The notes under the pieces: generated by a model | The model's input: only the letters and a program-made list of their open reading frames with translations | Database searches by the model: none | Told to the model about the DNA's origin: nothing | Shown: positions 1 through 11,746 of the stretch, piece after piece | Layout of the letters: every line of letters starts with the position of its first letter | Position numbering within the stretch: position 1 is the stretch's first letter | Position numbers and translations under genes: made by a program | From: Gonatopus flavifemur | Lineage: Eukaryota; Arthropoda; Insecta; Hymenoptera; Dryinidae | Reading direction: 5' to 3' | Assembly: GCA_018340375.1 (NCBI GenBank) | Contig: JAFFJZ010000108.1 | Location: 1 to 64,000 of the forward strand | DNA: 64,000 bases

Positions 1-354
1 CACAAAATTTCGTATTTTATGCATATATCGTGCACACTTAATTCTTATTTTTGTTAATATGTTGCTCGTTCCATTAGTCAGCTTATTGTGTGAATTTCTC
101 CGAACGACTGGGTTTTGCACGCGATTTTTAGTAAATGTACTCCGAATACATTGGTTCATTCACTCGTCGTTACATATTGTTTCCACGAGGTCTATCCTAT
201 TTGTTGATCCTTATACATATCTCGTGTACTCATGTATGATAAGACACTCTTCGTGTGTGCGTGTGTGTTTACCTCGGTACAGTGGATCTCATACTTGCTG
301 TTTATTGGAATTCAAAAATTTTTGTATTATCATATAAATCATATAAACTTAAAA
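1..354. other. Probable LINE 5' region
   Basis: No convincing gene. The reading frame open from 232 only becomes LINE-like at the ATG at 355. The stretch lies directly upstream of LINE ORF1 and is probably its 5' leader, but nothing in the sequence proves where the LINE begins. Confidence 0.4.
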
Positions 355-529
355 ATGCCTGAAAAAGTGTGTAAAGGATGTTCCAGAGTTGTGGATAAAC
401 CGGTATCTTGTGCTTCATGCAGTGTTATATCTCATCCTGGTTCGTCGTGTTTAGCGAGAAGCTACCATCCATGGCATAATGGAGTACTGATTGATTGCAA
501 GGGGCCTCTTCCGTCTTCTGATACTTCTG
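355..529 (+). pseudogene. LINE ORF1, N-terminal part (interrupted)
   Basis: This is the start of a non-LTR retrotransposon ORF1 nucleic-acid-binding protein. It opens at the ATG at 355, giving MPEKVCKGCSRVV, with a Cys-x2-Cys, Cys-x2-Cys, His-Pro, Cys pattern in the first ~35 codons. This resembles the cysteine-rich finger at the start of many insect CR1/Jockey-type ORF1 proteins. The frame is cut at 529 by the insertion that begins CACTGTTAAAAATTT at 530. If 530-42324 and one TG are removed, codon 529 joins 42327-42328 as GTT and the frame runs on into the ORF1 part at 42327. The finger assignment is by motif only; the LINE clade is inferred from ORF2 downstream. Confidence 0.7.
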
Positions 530-3500
530 CACTGTTAAAAATTTCTGCATGAATTTTAATGTAAATCTACCGGAAGTTTTTTTCAAGTACGTAACTGAAA
601 ATTCATGTACAGGTTCCACAAATTTCAAGTCTACATACATTAAATTTAATGTACATGGATTTGAAATTTAATGTATGAATAAATGAAATTTGTATATGAA
701 TTTTCATTCGCGTTCCAGAAAAAAACTTCCAGTAAATTTTCTTTGAAACTCATTAAGGACCTTCAAGCGACCCTGGTAGAAATTTTCTCTAGTACTTTGA
801 GAGGCACTAATAAGTTTACCCATATTACTTGTGAGGCACTCATAGGGAAAACTTACGAGTAATTTAGTAGAATGTGACGCTTCACTCAACCAAATTCTAG
901 TCATCAAAACTAGCGAGGCACTCAGTAGTAACTGACCAGGAACTTGTAAAAAACTAACGCCAAATTTATGACAGCAATTATATGCCAGTAAAGATGTGAA
1001 ATTATAATAATACATCAACAATAATTATTCAGTAAAATATTTATGCTTTCCCTGCTTCAAATAAACGATTGATTCTGACCAAATCTGATTGAATGAATAG
1101 TACGTACTTTGGAGCATCAATATTTGACGATTGAGCCTCAATCAGAATTGGTCAGATTTAATCAGAACCAATAGACATGCTTTGATGAATGGTACTGAAT
1201 CAGGGACATACAGGTGAAACAAGGGACACTTCTTCACAGAGAAATGGGGGAAAAAACGTAATCAGATCGAATGAGGTTTGAACATATTCAAGTTTCTGGA
1301 TTCAATAGTCATTTAAACATTTCGATTTTCGCATGATATTTGATAGGATTCAATGATCGGTTCACTTATTGCGATCCAATCAGAATCAAATGGTGGATTG
1401 GAAATAGAAAAATCGGAGATTATATTGATTGGGAATTGATACGGAAATCAACGGATGGACGAATGGGGATGAACCAGCATTTGCCCAGTAATGTTGAAAC
1501 GCAATAGACAATGAGATTGAATAGGAGAAAGAACAATATAAACGGGAAATGGTGGCAATGAGAAATGAATGAGATTGAATCAGAACATTGTGCAGTCGAT
1601 ATCCCGATTGAATACAATTGGATTTATTGAGCATGCCAACGAATCAACCAATATAAATACTTGAGAATCAATCGGTAAATGTACGGAGTTGAGGAATCGC
1701 AATGAATAGGAATTGGAACGTTGTGAGCGAATTTGATTCGTTGAAAGTTTTTCCAGTTAAAAATATTGTCAAAGGGCTGTACATTCGGAATCAGATTCAT
1801 TTGGAGAATAGCTGATTCGATTCTACAGTATTCAGTGATTCATCATACGATTGAGACTCAAAAACTCACTGTAATACTGATATGCAATTTTTCATTTCTT
1901 CAAGATAGATTCAACTGAGGTTGAAAATATTCACCCAGTCGGAGTCAATGAGAGTTTTGCTAATTCTAAATCTCTCTGAGCGAGTGAGATTCCATCAGGA
2001 ATGGGCTCTGTTTCTCAATTGGTTTCGATATGATAATGAACGATTGAATGCTATAATATTCAATGAATTGCACAATTGACCGCATCGGATTCGATAGGGA
2101 TGTAGCCGATTCAAAATCTATAGGCAACTGGAATTCTATCAGAAATAGGCGCTACTACTCAATCGGATTTGATAAGAACATGACCAATAGCGTTCTATAG
2201 TATTCAATGATTTACATTACGATACGGGATGGAAATCACGCTCAGCCGCTGATATACAAGGTGCACTTCTGCAACTGAGTTGTACACAGGAATCGCCTCA
2301 TTTGCCCAGTCGGATTCAATGAGCTTTCAGTCAATTTGAAACATCTGGAACCGAGTGGACCTTTATCAGTGTAGGATCTACTACTCAATCGGATTCGATA
2401 GTGGTATGACCGTTGACATTCTATCGTATTCTTTGAGCCGCATCACGGTATGAAATGCAAATCACACTGACACGCTAATATACGAGGTACACTATTCTGA
2501 GTGTTTCGCGAACAGCAATCTCACGATTGACCCAATGGGATGTAATGAGGGCCGAGCTGATTCTGAACATTTGTAGGCGAATGAAATTTTCCCAGAGATC
2601 GGGTCTACTACTCAATCGGATCCAATAGGAATATGACCGACTGGATTCTATCGTACTCGTCAAGTTATATTAAGATGTGGGATGGGAAGCATACCGAAAC
2701 ACTGATTATGCAAATGGTACTATTCACAATGAGCTATAAAGAGGAATCGCACAACTGACCCCCCGAGTCGAAATTTTGCCCCTACTTTGCTGCTAATAAT
2801 GCTGTTTTCAGTAGGGGGATCAGATAGTAAAGTAGGAGCAGTTTCAATGAGATATTTTCTCCTACTTTGCCCCTACTAGTGGTAGATATTTCCTTTTTCA
2901 CCACTTGTAGGAGCAAAGTAGGTGCAAGATTTATCCTCTACTTTGACCCTACCACTCCTACACGGAGAATACTGCTGCCCGAAAAGATTACTTTTTTTTA
3001 TTTTTTCAGTGAACCAGTAACAGCAAGATTTATAAAATGCATTTTTCCATGAGAATACAAAAGATCACGGGTGCTGTAGAAAACGTAATGGTTAGGATTC
3101 AGATTTTAAACCCGAAATTTTTCTACAGTATTCGTAAGCTTCCGTATTTTCATATAAAAATCCATTTTACAAACCTCTGTTCCTGGTTTACTAAAAAAAT
3201 TTTCAAAAAGTCATATTTTCCAGTGGCATTGTTTCCGTGTATTCAGTCGATTGCAATCTCTGAAGGAACGATTAGTTCATAGTGGTAATAGATATTTTTG
3301 TATATGAGAGAAGGTTTATTCAAATTAATTCAACGATAATATATTGATAATCATTTTCTCCGTCATATTCAAATATGTACATCTACACCATGAATTTATT
3401 TCATATTAAATATAAAAAAGTTTTCTTACCACTTGTATTTATATGCATTTTGATAATCAAGCTTACGTGACAGTGCCAGTCAATAAAAAAGAACTTGAGT

Positions 3501-3573
3501 AATTTGATAAGTTTGTTTTTGATTTCCTCTTACCCAAGTAGAAATCTGACAAGGCATTGTCTAGTCAATATGA

Positions 3574-3813
3574 CCCTGGTGAAAATAAAGCGTGCATTTG
3601 GAGCCTCACATAGGAGTGTTATTACTGTCACATGAGAGTGTATTAAGAGTCAATTGGCGCAGTTGAGCGTGGATCGAGCGTGGAGAAAAGCATTCATGCA
3701 CGCTGTACTCACGCTTATATTGAAGTAAGCGTGCATTGAACACGTATATTGGCCAGAATCACGTTATTGGTACGCTGTTTGAACTTTATGTGCACGCCGT
3801 TTTTTCGCCAGGG
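3574..3813. mobile_element. 240-bp CCCTGGTG-ended MITE
   Basis: The ends are CCCTGGTGAAAATAAAGCGT and the complement of ACGCCGTTTTTTCGCCAGGG. GA lies on both sides (3572-3573, 3814-3815). The body repeats GCGTG / CACGC words. A close copy lies at 46142-46378. Confidence 0.9.
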
Positions 3814-4610
3814 GAGGCCCCTGTAGGGATTTCATAGGGAACTTCTAGTTGAGATAAACTAGCAAGTTACTCACCGGTTACTTACAATATATATTAGACA
3901 AGTGAAACTCTCAAAAAACTATGGAGGATTTTTATAAGTATATCTAGACTGTTACTACACTTGTAAGCCTCGTCAGAAATCATTGAGGCCCTTTCAAGAT
4001 TTATTTGCCAGAAGATGGCAGTGTAATCTATGAGCCTGTGTGAAAATTGCAGTTCGGTTGACAGATGTAAGGTTAAATTTATGTGATCAAAAAATGGATG
4101 AATTATTTTTGTGAAATGTGTGGTGGTTATTTCTTGAATAATGTGTATCAAAAAATCTGTTAGTAAGTGCGAAATGAATTAGTAAATCAGTCATAGCTGT
4201 TGTAACATGTCAAAAAATCGTAATTTGCTGATGTGGTGGAAATGAATTCTATTCGAATACACGACAATATCAACAACAACAATATCAATATCAATCAATA
4301 TCAATATTGATTTACATCAATATTCCTCGGAAAAAAAAACTCACATTAAATTTCTCAAAACTCACATTTCTCAAAAAACTCACATTAATTTTGTAATAAT
4401 ATGAGTCACGAAGAACTCATTTGATCAAAAATATTTCAACCGAATGTTTAGAATGAATTTCAAAAAGCTTGAATTATTTACTTTGTAACGTGCACTGAAA
4501 TTTTCCAAATTTCTTGCCCCTGAAAACATTTTTTCTCCATTACTCCCTTGCAATCAATAAGATAGTCAGACAGGACCTACTACTTACAGAGATCCGTACG
4601 CATATGACTA

Positions 4611-4814
4611 ATGAGCGAGAAACCTGTGAGTAACCCTCACCTTCTCGACGCCCTCAACATCGATACAATAGTATCCTTCTCTTCCGACCCAAACCTGTTA
4701 AGAAATATAGTTCTCCGCCTTACCAACCTCTCAATGCAACCAAGAAGAAACGAAGAAAATGTGCTACGTGAGAGATATTCGGTAAGACGAATCCTCGATG
4801 AGTTATCATTGTAA
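4611..4814 (+). CDS. Small ORF in LTR-like insert, function unknown
   Basis: An intact 67-codon frame from ATG, beginning MSEKPVSNPHLLDALNIDT. Codon choice is richer in C and G than the surrounding AT-rich DNA (ctc gac gcc ctc aac atc), which suggests real coding sequence. Leu-rich and Arg-rich helical stretches are likely (positions 30-65). I recognise no family. A GTGAGT donor-like site at 4624 could instead end a first exon after a few codons. It may be an accessory protein or exon of the element, or a captured host exon. Confidence 0.35.
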   Translation: MSEKPVSNPHLLDALNIDTIVSFSSDPNLLRNIVLRLTNLSMQPRRNEENVLRERYSVRRILDELSL

Positions 4815-6275
4815 ACAATGGCCGAATCATAAACAACCCCGCATTCCGTAGACGAGTAACTCTACTCTTGTCGCCAAGTCAAATTATTTTCATATTTCGA
4901 ATGCAAGCCTCAGTAGCAGTTTTCATCGACAACTGAATAAAATGAATGATTCCTTTCATATTTATTCCAACTTTCAGGTGGACATCATAGTAGTTATAAG
5001 GAACACTCTCTTATCTTCTCATACCGCACAACTAATTCCAAAGTATTCCAAAAGAATTCATAATGTATTCACATCATGCCATAGAATTCCGAAAATTAAA
5101 TACTGAATGAAAACCTGTCCTTCACGAATTCCCCATGGAAAATAATAGAAATTACCATTTGTTATTCGATACAATCGATTATTCCTTCCATGCATCAAAG
5201 ACCGTTCGTATAAGTGCATTCTTGTTGCACATAATGGACTAAATATTTTCAAAATTCAGAGCACGTAAAATGACAACTACACCATTGGATAGAATAGAAA
5301 GATTTCGGTGAACGATGAAATTATCGTGAAATGATTTTATTTCTCTCCCCTAGATAGACTAATAGTTGGTAAGAAACATTTTCATTAATGAATGAACAAA
5401 GTATTGATGGAAATCAAAACTCTCGTTTTGATCAAATTTTAATTTGTAAACTTCGTTCATTCCTCATAAATACCTGTAAGACAAAAAATTTTCAAGTAAT
5501 GTATATAAGTCAAGTACACGAACGCTCGACGCAGAGCAACGCTAGACATCGAGAGTTGGGTGCAAGATAAAAAAATCAGATGATTTCGAAGATGATTAAG
5601 TTCATGATTCAACACCTCGACAGCTTCTAGTCCAGTGATTTCAAGTCCTCATTGGTGCGGACAAGAACATTTCCCACCAAGAGACCCTTGACCAATCATT
5701 GTCTTAGAAGGAAGCTCGAACCCTTTAAATACGGCGAGTTTCTGCTAATGAATTAACAATATTTCTTTGCCTCGCGACAACGCATATTATATTCACTGTT
5801 ACTACCGCTGATTCTTCAAACTTCTTTTCCTTCAACCTACTGAACCGGGAACACACGTTTAACCCGTGTGTCACCTAACATCATATTTTTTTGAAAAGAA
5901 AAGAACATAGTCCTTTTCAGGACTATTCGAAATTATAAATATTTTCAAAAATTCAACTCTGCGGTCCTGAGTTACGAAAACCAGGTCCACAAGTAGAAAG
6001 CGCAATCCGCCCATAACGAGATTAGTTTCTTTGAGAAACTCTGGGGAAAAAGGAACCTTGTTTCCTTTTTTCTGTTTTCTTCTTTTTTCTTCTCACCAGT
6101 GTTTTTGTGTTTTTTTTTGTGCGTGCTCTTATCCTTCCTTGTGAAAAGTGATTTTTTTTTGTAATGGAAAGAATTCAATGGAAACCACCTTCCCTTTTTC
6201 TCTTTTATTAGAATTTTCTTTCAAAATCATCGCAATTCAACTCGAGTCAACTTCAAGGTTTTTTTTGGTTTTTTA

Positions 6276-6541
6276 TAGTGAGGGACCGGGTGAACAAAAG
6301 GATAACTCAAATTAAAAGATTAATTCGTAGCATTCATCAGCGCATCGCGGAACGGGATGAAAAGGCAGACCGCGGTGATCTTCCCCCTCCGGGACCCAAA
6401 CTAAGAATTTTTCTGAGAAACGGGGCGCGAGATGATAAAAATCTCGTTCGTTATACAAGAGAGTTAGAAAACTTAAACTTATTTCTAGCATCTCTTGACA
6501 TTAGAGGCGAACTTTTCGCTCCTAAAGAAAATTGGGATTAA
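6276..6541 (+). CDS. Possible terminal exon or small ORF, function unknown
   Basis: The frame runs from about 6276 to a TAA at 6539-6541 (about 87 codons). It is preceded by a long pyrimidine tract ending ...ttttttatag, a good 3' splice acceptor, so this could be the last exon of a spliced gene rather than a protein starting at the GTG. The N-terminal half is basic and helical (KRITQIKRLIRSIHQRIAER), followed by a Pro-Gly linker (DLPPPGPK) and a second helical half ending KENWD. Base use is more GC-rich than the neighbours. I do not recognise the family. The small frame at 4611 lies on the same strand 1.5 kb upstream. Confidence 0.35.
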
Positions 6542-6807
6542 CAACCCAGTATTCTACAATCACATCTCCATGAATTCTCCCACAACTCATTCCAAACACT
6601 AATTACTATCCCAACCTTCTACTTCTGTCAGCATTAGTGCTCGTCGTACAAGGATTCTTTTGAGTAGAGATTTCCTATCCAAACTCTTTTTCCTTATTTC
6701 CCTTCGATCGCAATGAAGCTAACTGAGTGATCCTCTTTCCCCTCCTTCTTTCCCCATACTCGACTACATGCGTAAATTTTCATGTATTCCAGGAGGACGG
6801 ATATCTC

Positions 6808-6890
6808 TCTCTTTCTATTCATATATCTCTCTCTTTCTATTCATATAGCTCTCTCTTTCTATTCATATATCTCTCTCTTTCTCTACGATA
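6808..6890. repeat. ~23-bp CT-rich minisatellite
   Basis: Four tandem copies of a unit like ATATCTCTCTCTTTCTATTC, just upstream of the 137-bp MITE in the LTR-like insert. Confidence 0.8.
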
Positions 6891-6949
6891 CTTCCTATTC
6901 TTCAATCTTTCTCTTTTACTCCCGTGTTTAAAGGGTATATACATATGTT

Positions 6950-7086
6950 CCCGTACAACACGCGGACATTTCTCCGTCGCCTCCACGTCGCTTCTCCGTT
7001 CTTTCCACCTTGTATCCACATCTCCCTTTCTTCCACCTCGCCTCCACGGAGATGCGACGTGGACATCGGTGGATGTGCTGTGTGGG
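6950..7086. mobile_element. 137-bp CCCNNACARCAC-ended MITE
   Basis: The ends are CCCGTACAACACGCGG and the complement of ATGTGCTGTGTGGG. TT lies on both sides (6948-6949, 7087-7088). The body is made of CTCCGTCGCCTCCACG-like words. It is the innermost layer of the nest. Confidence 0.85.
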
Positions 7087-7658
7087 TTCCAACACCTGAA
7101 AGAGCGGGAATTAAAGAGTTTGAATCTAATATAAGGTCATTCACACGATAGGAAGAATAATCACTTACAACTACCGAGTAACCCTCGGAGTACAAGCTGA
7201 TTGCGCTCCCCGAAGAAAGCCACGATTTCCTTTGTAGGATGAGATGTTCTTTCCCTAGATCATTAATTTTCATTGGGTAACCCCCAAAGAAATATATTGG
7301 TCAATCAAAAATTATAAACCAACTTTCGATGTCCTAGAATATTTTCTTCTCATTACATGAACATTAGTTAAATGATTTAATTAAATATTTTATAGAACAT
7401 CATACGATTATACTTCCTAGCACCCTAAACATTATAAATTAACAAACTTTCCATTCTTTTTTCTCTTTTTGGAATAAACAAATTGTAATTTTAACATACA
7501 TGAAACGATTTTCATTGAAAAACATCCTACCCTGGTCCTTGTATGGGTCAATCCTATCTAAAGCGGGGTGATCAAAGGGGTTGTCAAACTTGATTTGGCA
7601 ATTCCTTGAAATAATCGTGCGTTATTGAGAAGTTCACGGACTTTTGACGTAACAACTT

Positions 7659-8612
7659 GAAGCGCGTTGGATGATTTTACTCTTTAAATTGAAGAGTATT
7701 CTTGAAGTTGAAATTTTCAAATTTGAGAAAAAAGCCTTATGTTCTGAGTTGAATTTATTGTTAGGGTGATGATAAACTTGTAGGAAGAGTTTGAAAGTTG
7801 GGTGGGATCTATATTGATCAGGAAAGTCCAAATCGTGTGGCAAAAGTTAGAAAATCTGTCAACTTGGCTCACGGCACATGGATATTCTATCAGCTTTCCT
7901 TCACTAAACGAAATGTAGGCAGGAGAAATGTATCAAAATTTAGTAAAATCAAGTTGGTACAGAGCAAGAGAGGACATATATATTCATTGGATTTTATTGG
8001 TCATTATAGAAATGTTGATAAATAAGGAAAGGCTATGTATGACTCAATTTATCGTCTCTCAATATTTTTGTTCCAATAATGTTGTATCATGTTCCTCCAA
8101 ATAAATGTTATTATATTTATGAAACAGGTTCAATACACATGTTTCCTCAACCTACTAGTGAAAAGATACAAAGATGCACACAATACAAGATCATTGAAAC
8201 AAAAATATTGAGAGACGATAAATTGAGTCATACACAGCCTTTACTTATTTATCAACATTTTTATAATAACCAATAAAATTCAATGAATATATCTGTCCTC
8301 TCTCACTCTGTACCAACTTGATTTCACTAAATCCTGATACATTTCTCCTGCCTAGATTTCGTTTAGTGAAGAAAAGCTGATAGAATACCCACGTGCCGTA
8401 AGCTAAGTTGACAGATTTTCTCACTTTTGCCACACGATTTGGACTTTCCTGATCAATATAGATTCCACCTGACTCTCAAACTCTCCCCACAAGTTTATCA
8501 TCACCCTAACAACGGATTCAACTCAGAAAATAAGGCTTTTTCCTCAAATTTGAAAATTTCAACATGAAGAGTACTTCTCAATTTGAAAAGTAAAACCATC
8601 CGTCAAGCCGCA
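7659..8612. repeat. Internal palindrome of P copy A
   Basis: 7659-8038 is the reverse complement of about 8226-8612, with a loop of ~190 bp that itself folds. The same structure occurs at 39537-40485 and 50190-51155. A frame reading ...SPNRVAKVRKSVNLA... stays open in 7798-8025, on the other arm (8245-8433, minus) and in copy C (50324-50557). In copy B it is in phase but has a stop. Confidence 0.8.
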
Positions 8613-9060
8613 AGTGAATAATCCAAGTTTTTTGCAATCCATTTTTAACATTCTTCTGACATATTTTTGATCAAATAAGTTCTTCATGACTCATATTTAT
8701 TACAAAATTAATATGATCTCTGAGTTTTTGCCTAGAAGTACTGATGTAAGTATTTGAAGAAAATTTATTTTCACTGCATCAACAAATTACGATTTTTTGG
8801 CATGTTACAACAGCTATGACTGATTTACTAATTCATTTTGCAATTACTAACAGATTTTTGATACACATTATTCAAGAAATAACCACCACATATTTCACAA
8901 AAATAATTCATCCATTTTTTGATCTCATAAATTTAACCTCACATCTGTCAACCGAACTGCAATTTTCACACAGGCTCATAGATTATTATATTCAACCGAC
9001 GGATGATTGAATCGGATAAACACGTCACTTTAATTGATCTTTTCTATTGCATCGCGTAGG

Positions 9061-9155
9061 TACCGGTTCAGCTTAGGTCGTTAGGGCGCTAGGATGGTAG
9101 ATCGTGCAACATTAGGTAGGAATTGGTTTAGGTAGGTTCGATTCTCTCCGAGGTT
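9061..9155 (+). other. tRNA-like Pol III box module in P copy A
   Basis: An A-box-like AGCTTAGGTCG (about 9070) and a B-box-like GGTTCGATTC (9135-9144) lie ~60 bp apart. The spacing is longer than in most tRNAs and no cloverleaf forms, so this is a SINE-like or decayed tRNA-derived segment, not a tRNA gene. The same module is in copy C (51600-51695) and on the minus strand in copy B (27698-27795). Confidence 0.5.
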
Positions 9156-10315
9156 TCCAATATTCTCTCCATCGCATTGAGCACGAAGTGAACGTTGGTG
9201 GTAATCTGCAAGTGTCTCCTCTGAAACATGATTTTTGCTCAGAATTCAATTTTTTATTTTCAAAAACATTTTGGGCCAAAGCATGCATATTTTACTGGAT
9301 AATCATTGTTGATGTATCATTATAACTTTACAATTTTTTTTGGCATATAATTGCTGTCAAAAACTTGTTGGTAATTGCTAGTATTTAGAGAGTAACTAAA
9401 TAGTAACTGACCAGTATCTTGTGAATTCCACTAGCAAGTGCCTCATAACACACAGCGTTACATTACGAATAAGTACCTGGTGAGTTTTCCTCAAAAGGCC
9501 CTCGTCAGGAGTATAGAAAAACTCACGAGGCACTAGCCATTGACTAGGCGTAATTTCTACTTGGGTATAATTCAAGTCGGGTATTCTATTCTTTATACAC
9601 CTACATAAAACATTCAGTTGAAAACAAATCTGATGGATATTCATTTGGGTAAAGACAAATTTGACTTGATTCTAAAAAACAAAATTTTTTTTGATTCTAT
9701 AAAATAAATATTTATTTTAATGAAATGAATGTTTAATTTGAATCAAGTAATAATTATTAGATTCGTATGTGAATAAGAATCTATTTGTTTGATGGATATA
9801 ATTTTGATTTAATTGAGAAAATGCGCTCTATGTGATATTATTATTATTATTCGGAAAATCCAACATGTAGGAGCATTAGGTTCTATGTAGGAGCAGTAGA
9901 TTGTGGAGTAGAAAAATAGAATCAAAAAATATTCGAAGCGGAGAAGTAGGACCAAGTAGTTTCTATAGTGTGAAAATAGGGGCAATTTTACTGATTGGAT
10001 CGACAAAGCAGGGGCAAAATTTCGACTCAGGTAGAATCAAAAATATTCGGAGCGGGCAAGTAGGAGCAAGTAGTTTCTGTAGCGTGGAAGGAGGAGCAAT
10101 TTCAGTGACTGGATTGACAAAGCAGGGGCAAAATTTCGACTCCGGCCAAGTGGATCCAATGGGGGTTCAACCGATCCGAAACATTTGTTTGTGAATCAAA
10201 TTTCTTCAGAGACAGACTCTAGTACGGAACCGGATTCGCTACGGGTACGATGGATTGGATTCTATCGTAGTCAATGAGTCACATGAAGATACACAATTAT
10301 ATCATGCCAAAACAT

Positions 10316-10412
10316 CCCTAACAGCACACTCGGTTGCATTTCCGTAGTCTCCACGTGGATACGATCTATCTCCGTGGAGATCACGGAGATGCGACGGAGT
10401 GTGCTGTTAGGG
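10316..10412. mobile_element. 97-bp CCCTAACAGCACAC MITE
   Basis: The ends are CCCTAACAGCACAC and the complement of GTGTGCTGTTAGGG. AT lies on both sides (10314-10315, 10413-10414). The body repeats CTCCGTGG / CCACGGAG words. It sits in the 226-bp array; removing it restores the unit spacing. Confidence 0.9.
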
Positions 10413-10568
10413 ATGGTTTTGCAAATTACACTATTCAAAATGAGTTGTAAAAAGAAATCGCACAACTGACCCAATTGGATCCAATGGGCAATTAGCCGAT
10501 TCACAACATCTGTTTGCGAATAAAATTTCATCAAAGATAGACTGTACTACTCAATCGGATTCGATATA

Positions 10569-11746
10569 CCCAAACAGACACGAAGATATCTTTTGGAATT
10601 CTAAAAGATATCTTCCAAAAGTACAAGAAGTCTTGAAGAATTTTCTAAAAGATATCTTTTCGTATTCGAAAAGATGTCTTATGCAACATGAATAGATTTC
10701 TTAAAGATGTCTTGGAGACTTCTCCAAGATATCTTTAAGAAGAAATTAAGAAATCTAAAAGAGTTCTTCAAGATTTCTCAAAGATGTCTTGCAAAATTCA
10801 TAAAAATGTCTTGGAAGAAGCTTGAATTTATTCACGAAAAAAAATCGAACCCCTTCTTGTTCCTTCTCCTCCCTCCCCCCATATTTGTATTTGTCGCTCT
10901 CGCACTCCTATGAAGTTGACTTTATCTCAACCCTTAAGGTTGCGGGAATCGAACCCGCGCATCCTACGATGTACTTACGCTTCAGTGACCTGAGCTATAG
11001 AGACAGTTCGGTTTTGATGCTTATGATTGTCAATATAACACAGTGGAATCGTGTCAGTGGTGTACATTTTCAGAGGAGAAGTGATCTTTTGAAAAAACTG
11101 TTATTATATAAACAAATGTCAGATAAGTTGGTCGTGGATACCAAAGATTCTTCCTAAATTATTTCTATCCCAACGTTATTGAAGAATAACTTATTAATGA
11201 GTTTGAATGAGAATTTTTTTGAATTTACTTGAAGGCTGTACATAAAATTGAGCGTGAAAAGTTCAGTAATTTGTAAAATATTTGTGTCTTGAAGATTCGT
11301 TAATTCCAGCGCGGGTATTAAAAGGTTACAAAATCGTAATTTTCGCACAATTTAAAATCTCTTGGCATGTTTATAGATTTTTCAAGCTTTCAATTTGTGA
11401 CCGAATTTATCACATGTGTAATTCGATTATAATTAAAGGCACATTCCGAGTGTTATTCATGTCAATTCATATGATCAGGTATTCATAACCTAAACCTGCT
11501 GACAATCTATCTTCTTAAACATATTTTGTCGAAGTCTTCCAGGAAAATATCTTTCAAACGCTTCTCAAAGATATCTTTAAGATATCTTGCATGGTCGTCT
11601 TGGAGATGGTTTGAATCGAGACATCTTTTAGAAATCTTTCACAAGATGTCTTTCCAACACTTCTGAAAGATATCTTCAAGAACGTTCTTGAAGATCTCTC
11701 AAATAGTATTCTTTTAGATATCTTCAAGAACTGCGTGCTGTGTGGG
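10569..11746. mobile_element. 1.18 kb CCCANACAG-ended element with AAGATATCTT arrays
   Basis: The ends are CCCAAACAGACACG and the complement of GCGTGCTGTGTGGG. TA lies on both sides (10567-10568, 11747-11748). Both subterminal ~230-bp zones are arrays of the palindromic word AAGATATCTT and variants. The middle (10840-11500) contains a tRNA-like segment and otherwise no gene that I can support. Confidence 0.85.
10938..11004 (-). other. tRNA-like segment (decayed tRNA or SINE head)
   Basis: On the minus strand, an A-box-like TAGCTCAGGTC is followed by a perfect T-arm GCGGGTTCGATTCCCGC. The D-stem is mismatched and the acceptor stem does not pair, so it is not a working tRNA. Confidence 0.55.

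Larger units (their letters stand above)
4484..7654. mobile_element. LTR-like 3.17 kb insert with TG...CA ends
   Basis: It begins TGTAACGTGCA and ends GACGTAACA, giving short inverted ends of the LTR type. The 4-bp duplication ACTT (4480-4483, 7655-7658) and comparison with P copy C ('ttatttacttgaagcg') fix the borders exactly. The first and last few hundred bp do not repeat each other, so it is not an ordinary LTR-internal-LTR element. A solo long LTR or a derivative is the simplest reading. A possible promoter (CTTTAAATA near 5724) and two small coding-looking frames (4611-4814, 6276-6541) lie inside. The rest (4815-6275, 7089-7654) shows no recognised gene. Confidence 0.6.
3533..9565. mobile_element. 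Palindromic element P, copy A
   Basis: The ends are CCCAAGTAGAAAT (3533) and the complement of ATTTCTACTTGGG (9565), with TA on both sides (3531-3532, 9566-9567). Two later inserts sit inside (3574-3813 and 4484-7654). Without them P is about 2.6 kb, mostly one imperfect palindrome, with words such as GAGGCACTAG and AGTAACTGACCAG near the ends. No transposase is encoded, so it must be moved in trans. Confidence 0.85.
2762..10145. mobile_element. CCCGAGTCGAAATTTTG-ended element (7.4 kb with nested inserts)
   Basis: The left end is CCCGAGTCGAAATTTTGCCC and the complement of the right end is CCGGAGTCGAAATTTTGCCC. CC lies on both sides (2760-2761, 10146-10147). The rejoined flank 'cacaactgaccaagtggatcc' matches the 226-bp unit. 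The native parts (2762-3530, 9568-10145) are dense in GTAGGAGCA / TGCTCCTAC / GGGGCAAA words. 2970-3530 and 9568-9860 show no gene. Confidence 0.8.

Noticed and set aside
6727..7134. 135-codon frame
   Set aside because: It covers the CT minisatellite and the 137-bp MITE; low complexity.
4484..7654. Complete LTR retrotransposon
   Set aside because: No direct repeats at the two ends and no gag/pol motifs.
10938..11004. Functional tRNA gene
   Set aside because: A good T-arm, but the acceptor and D stems do not pair.
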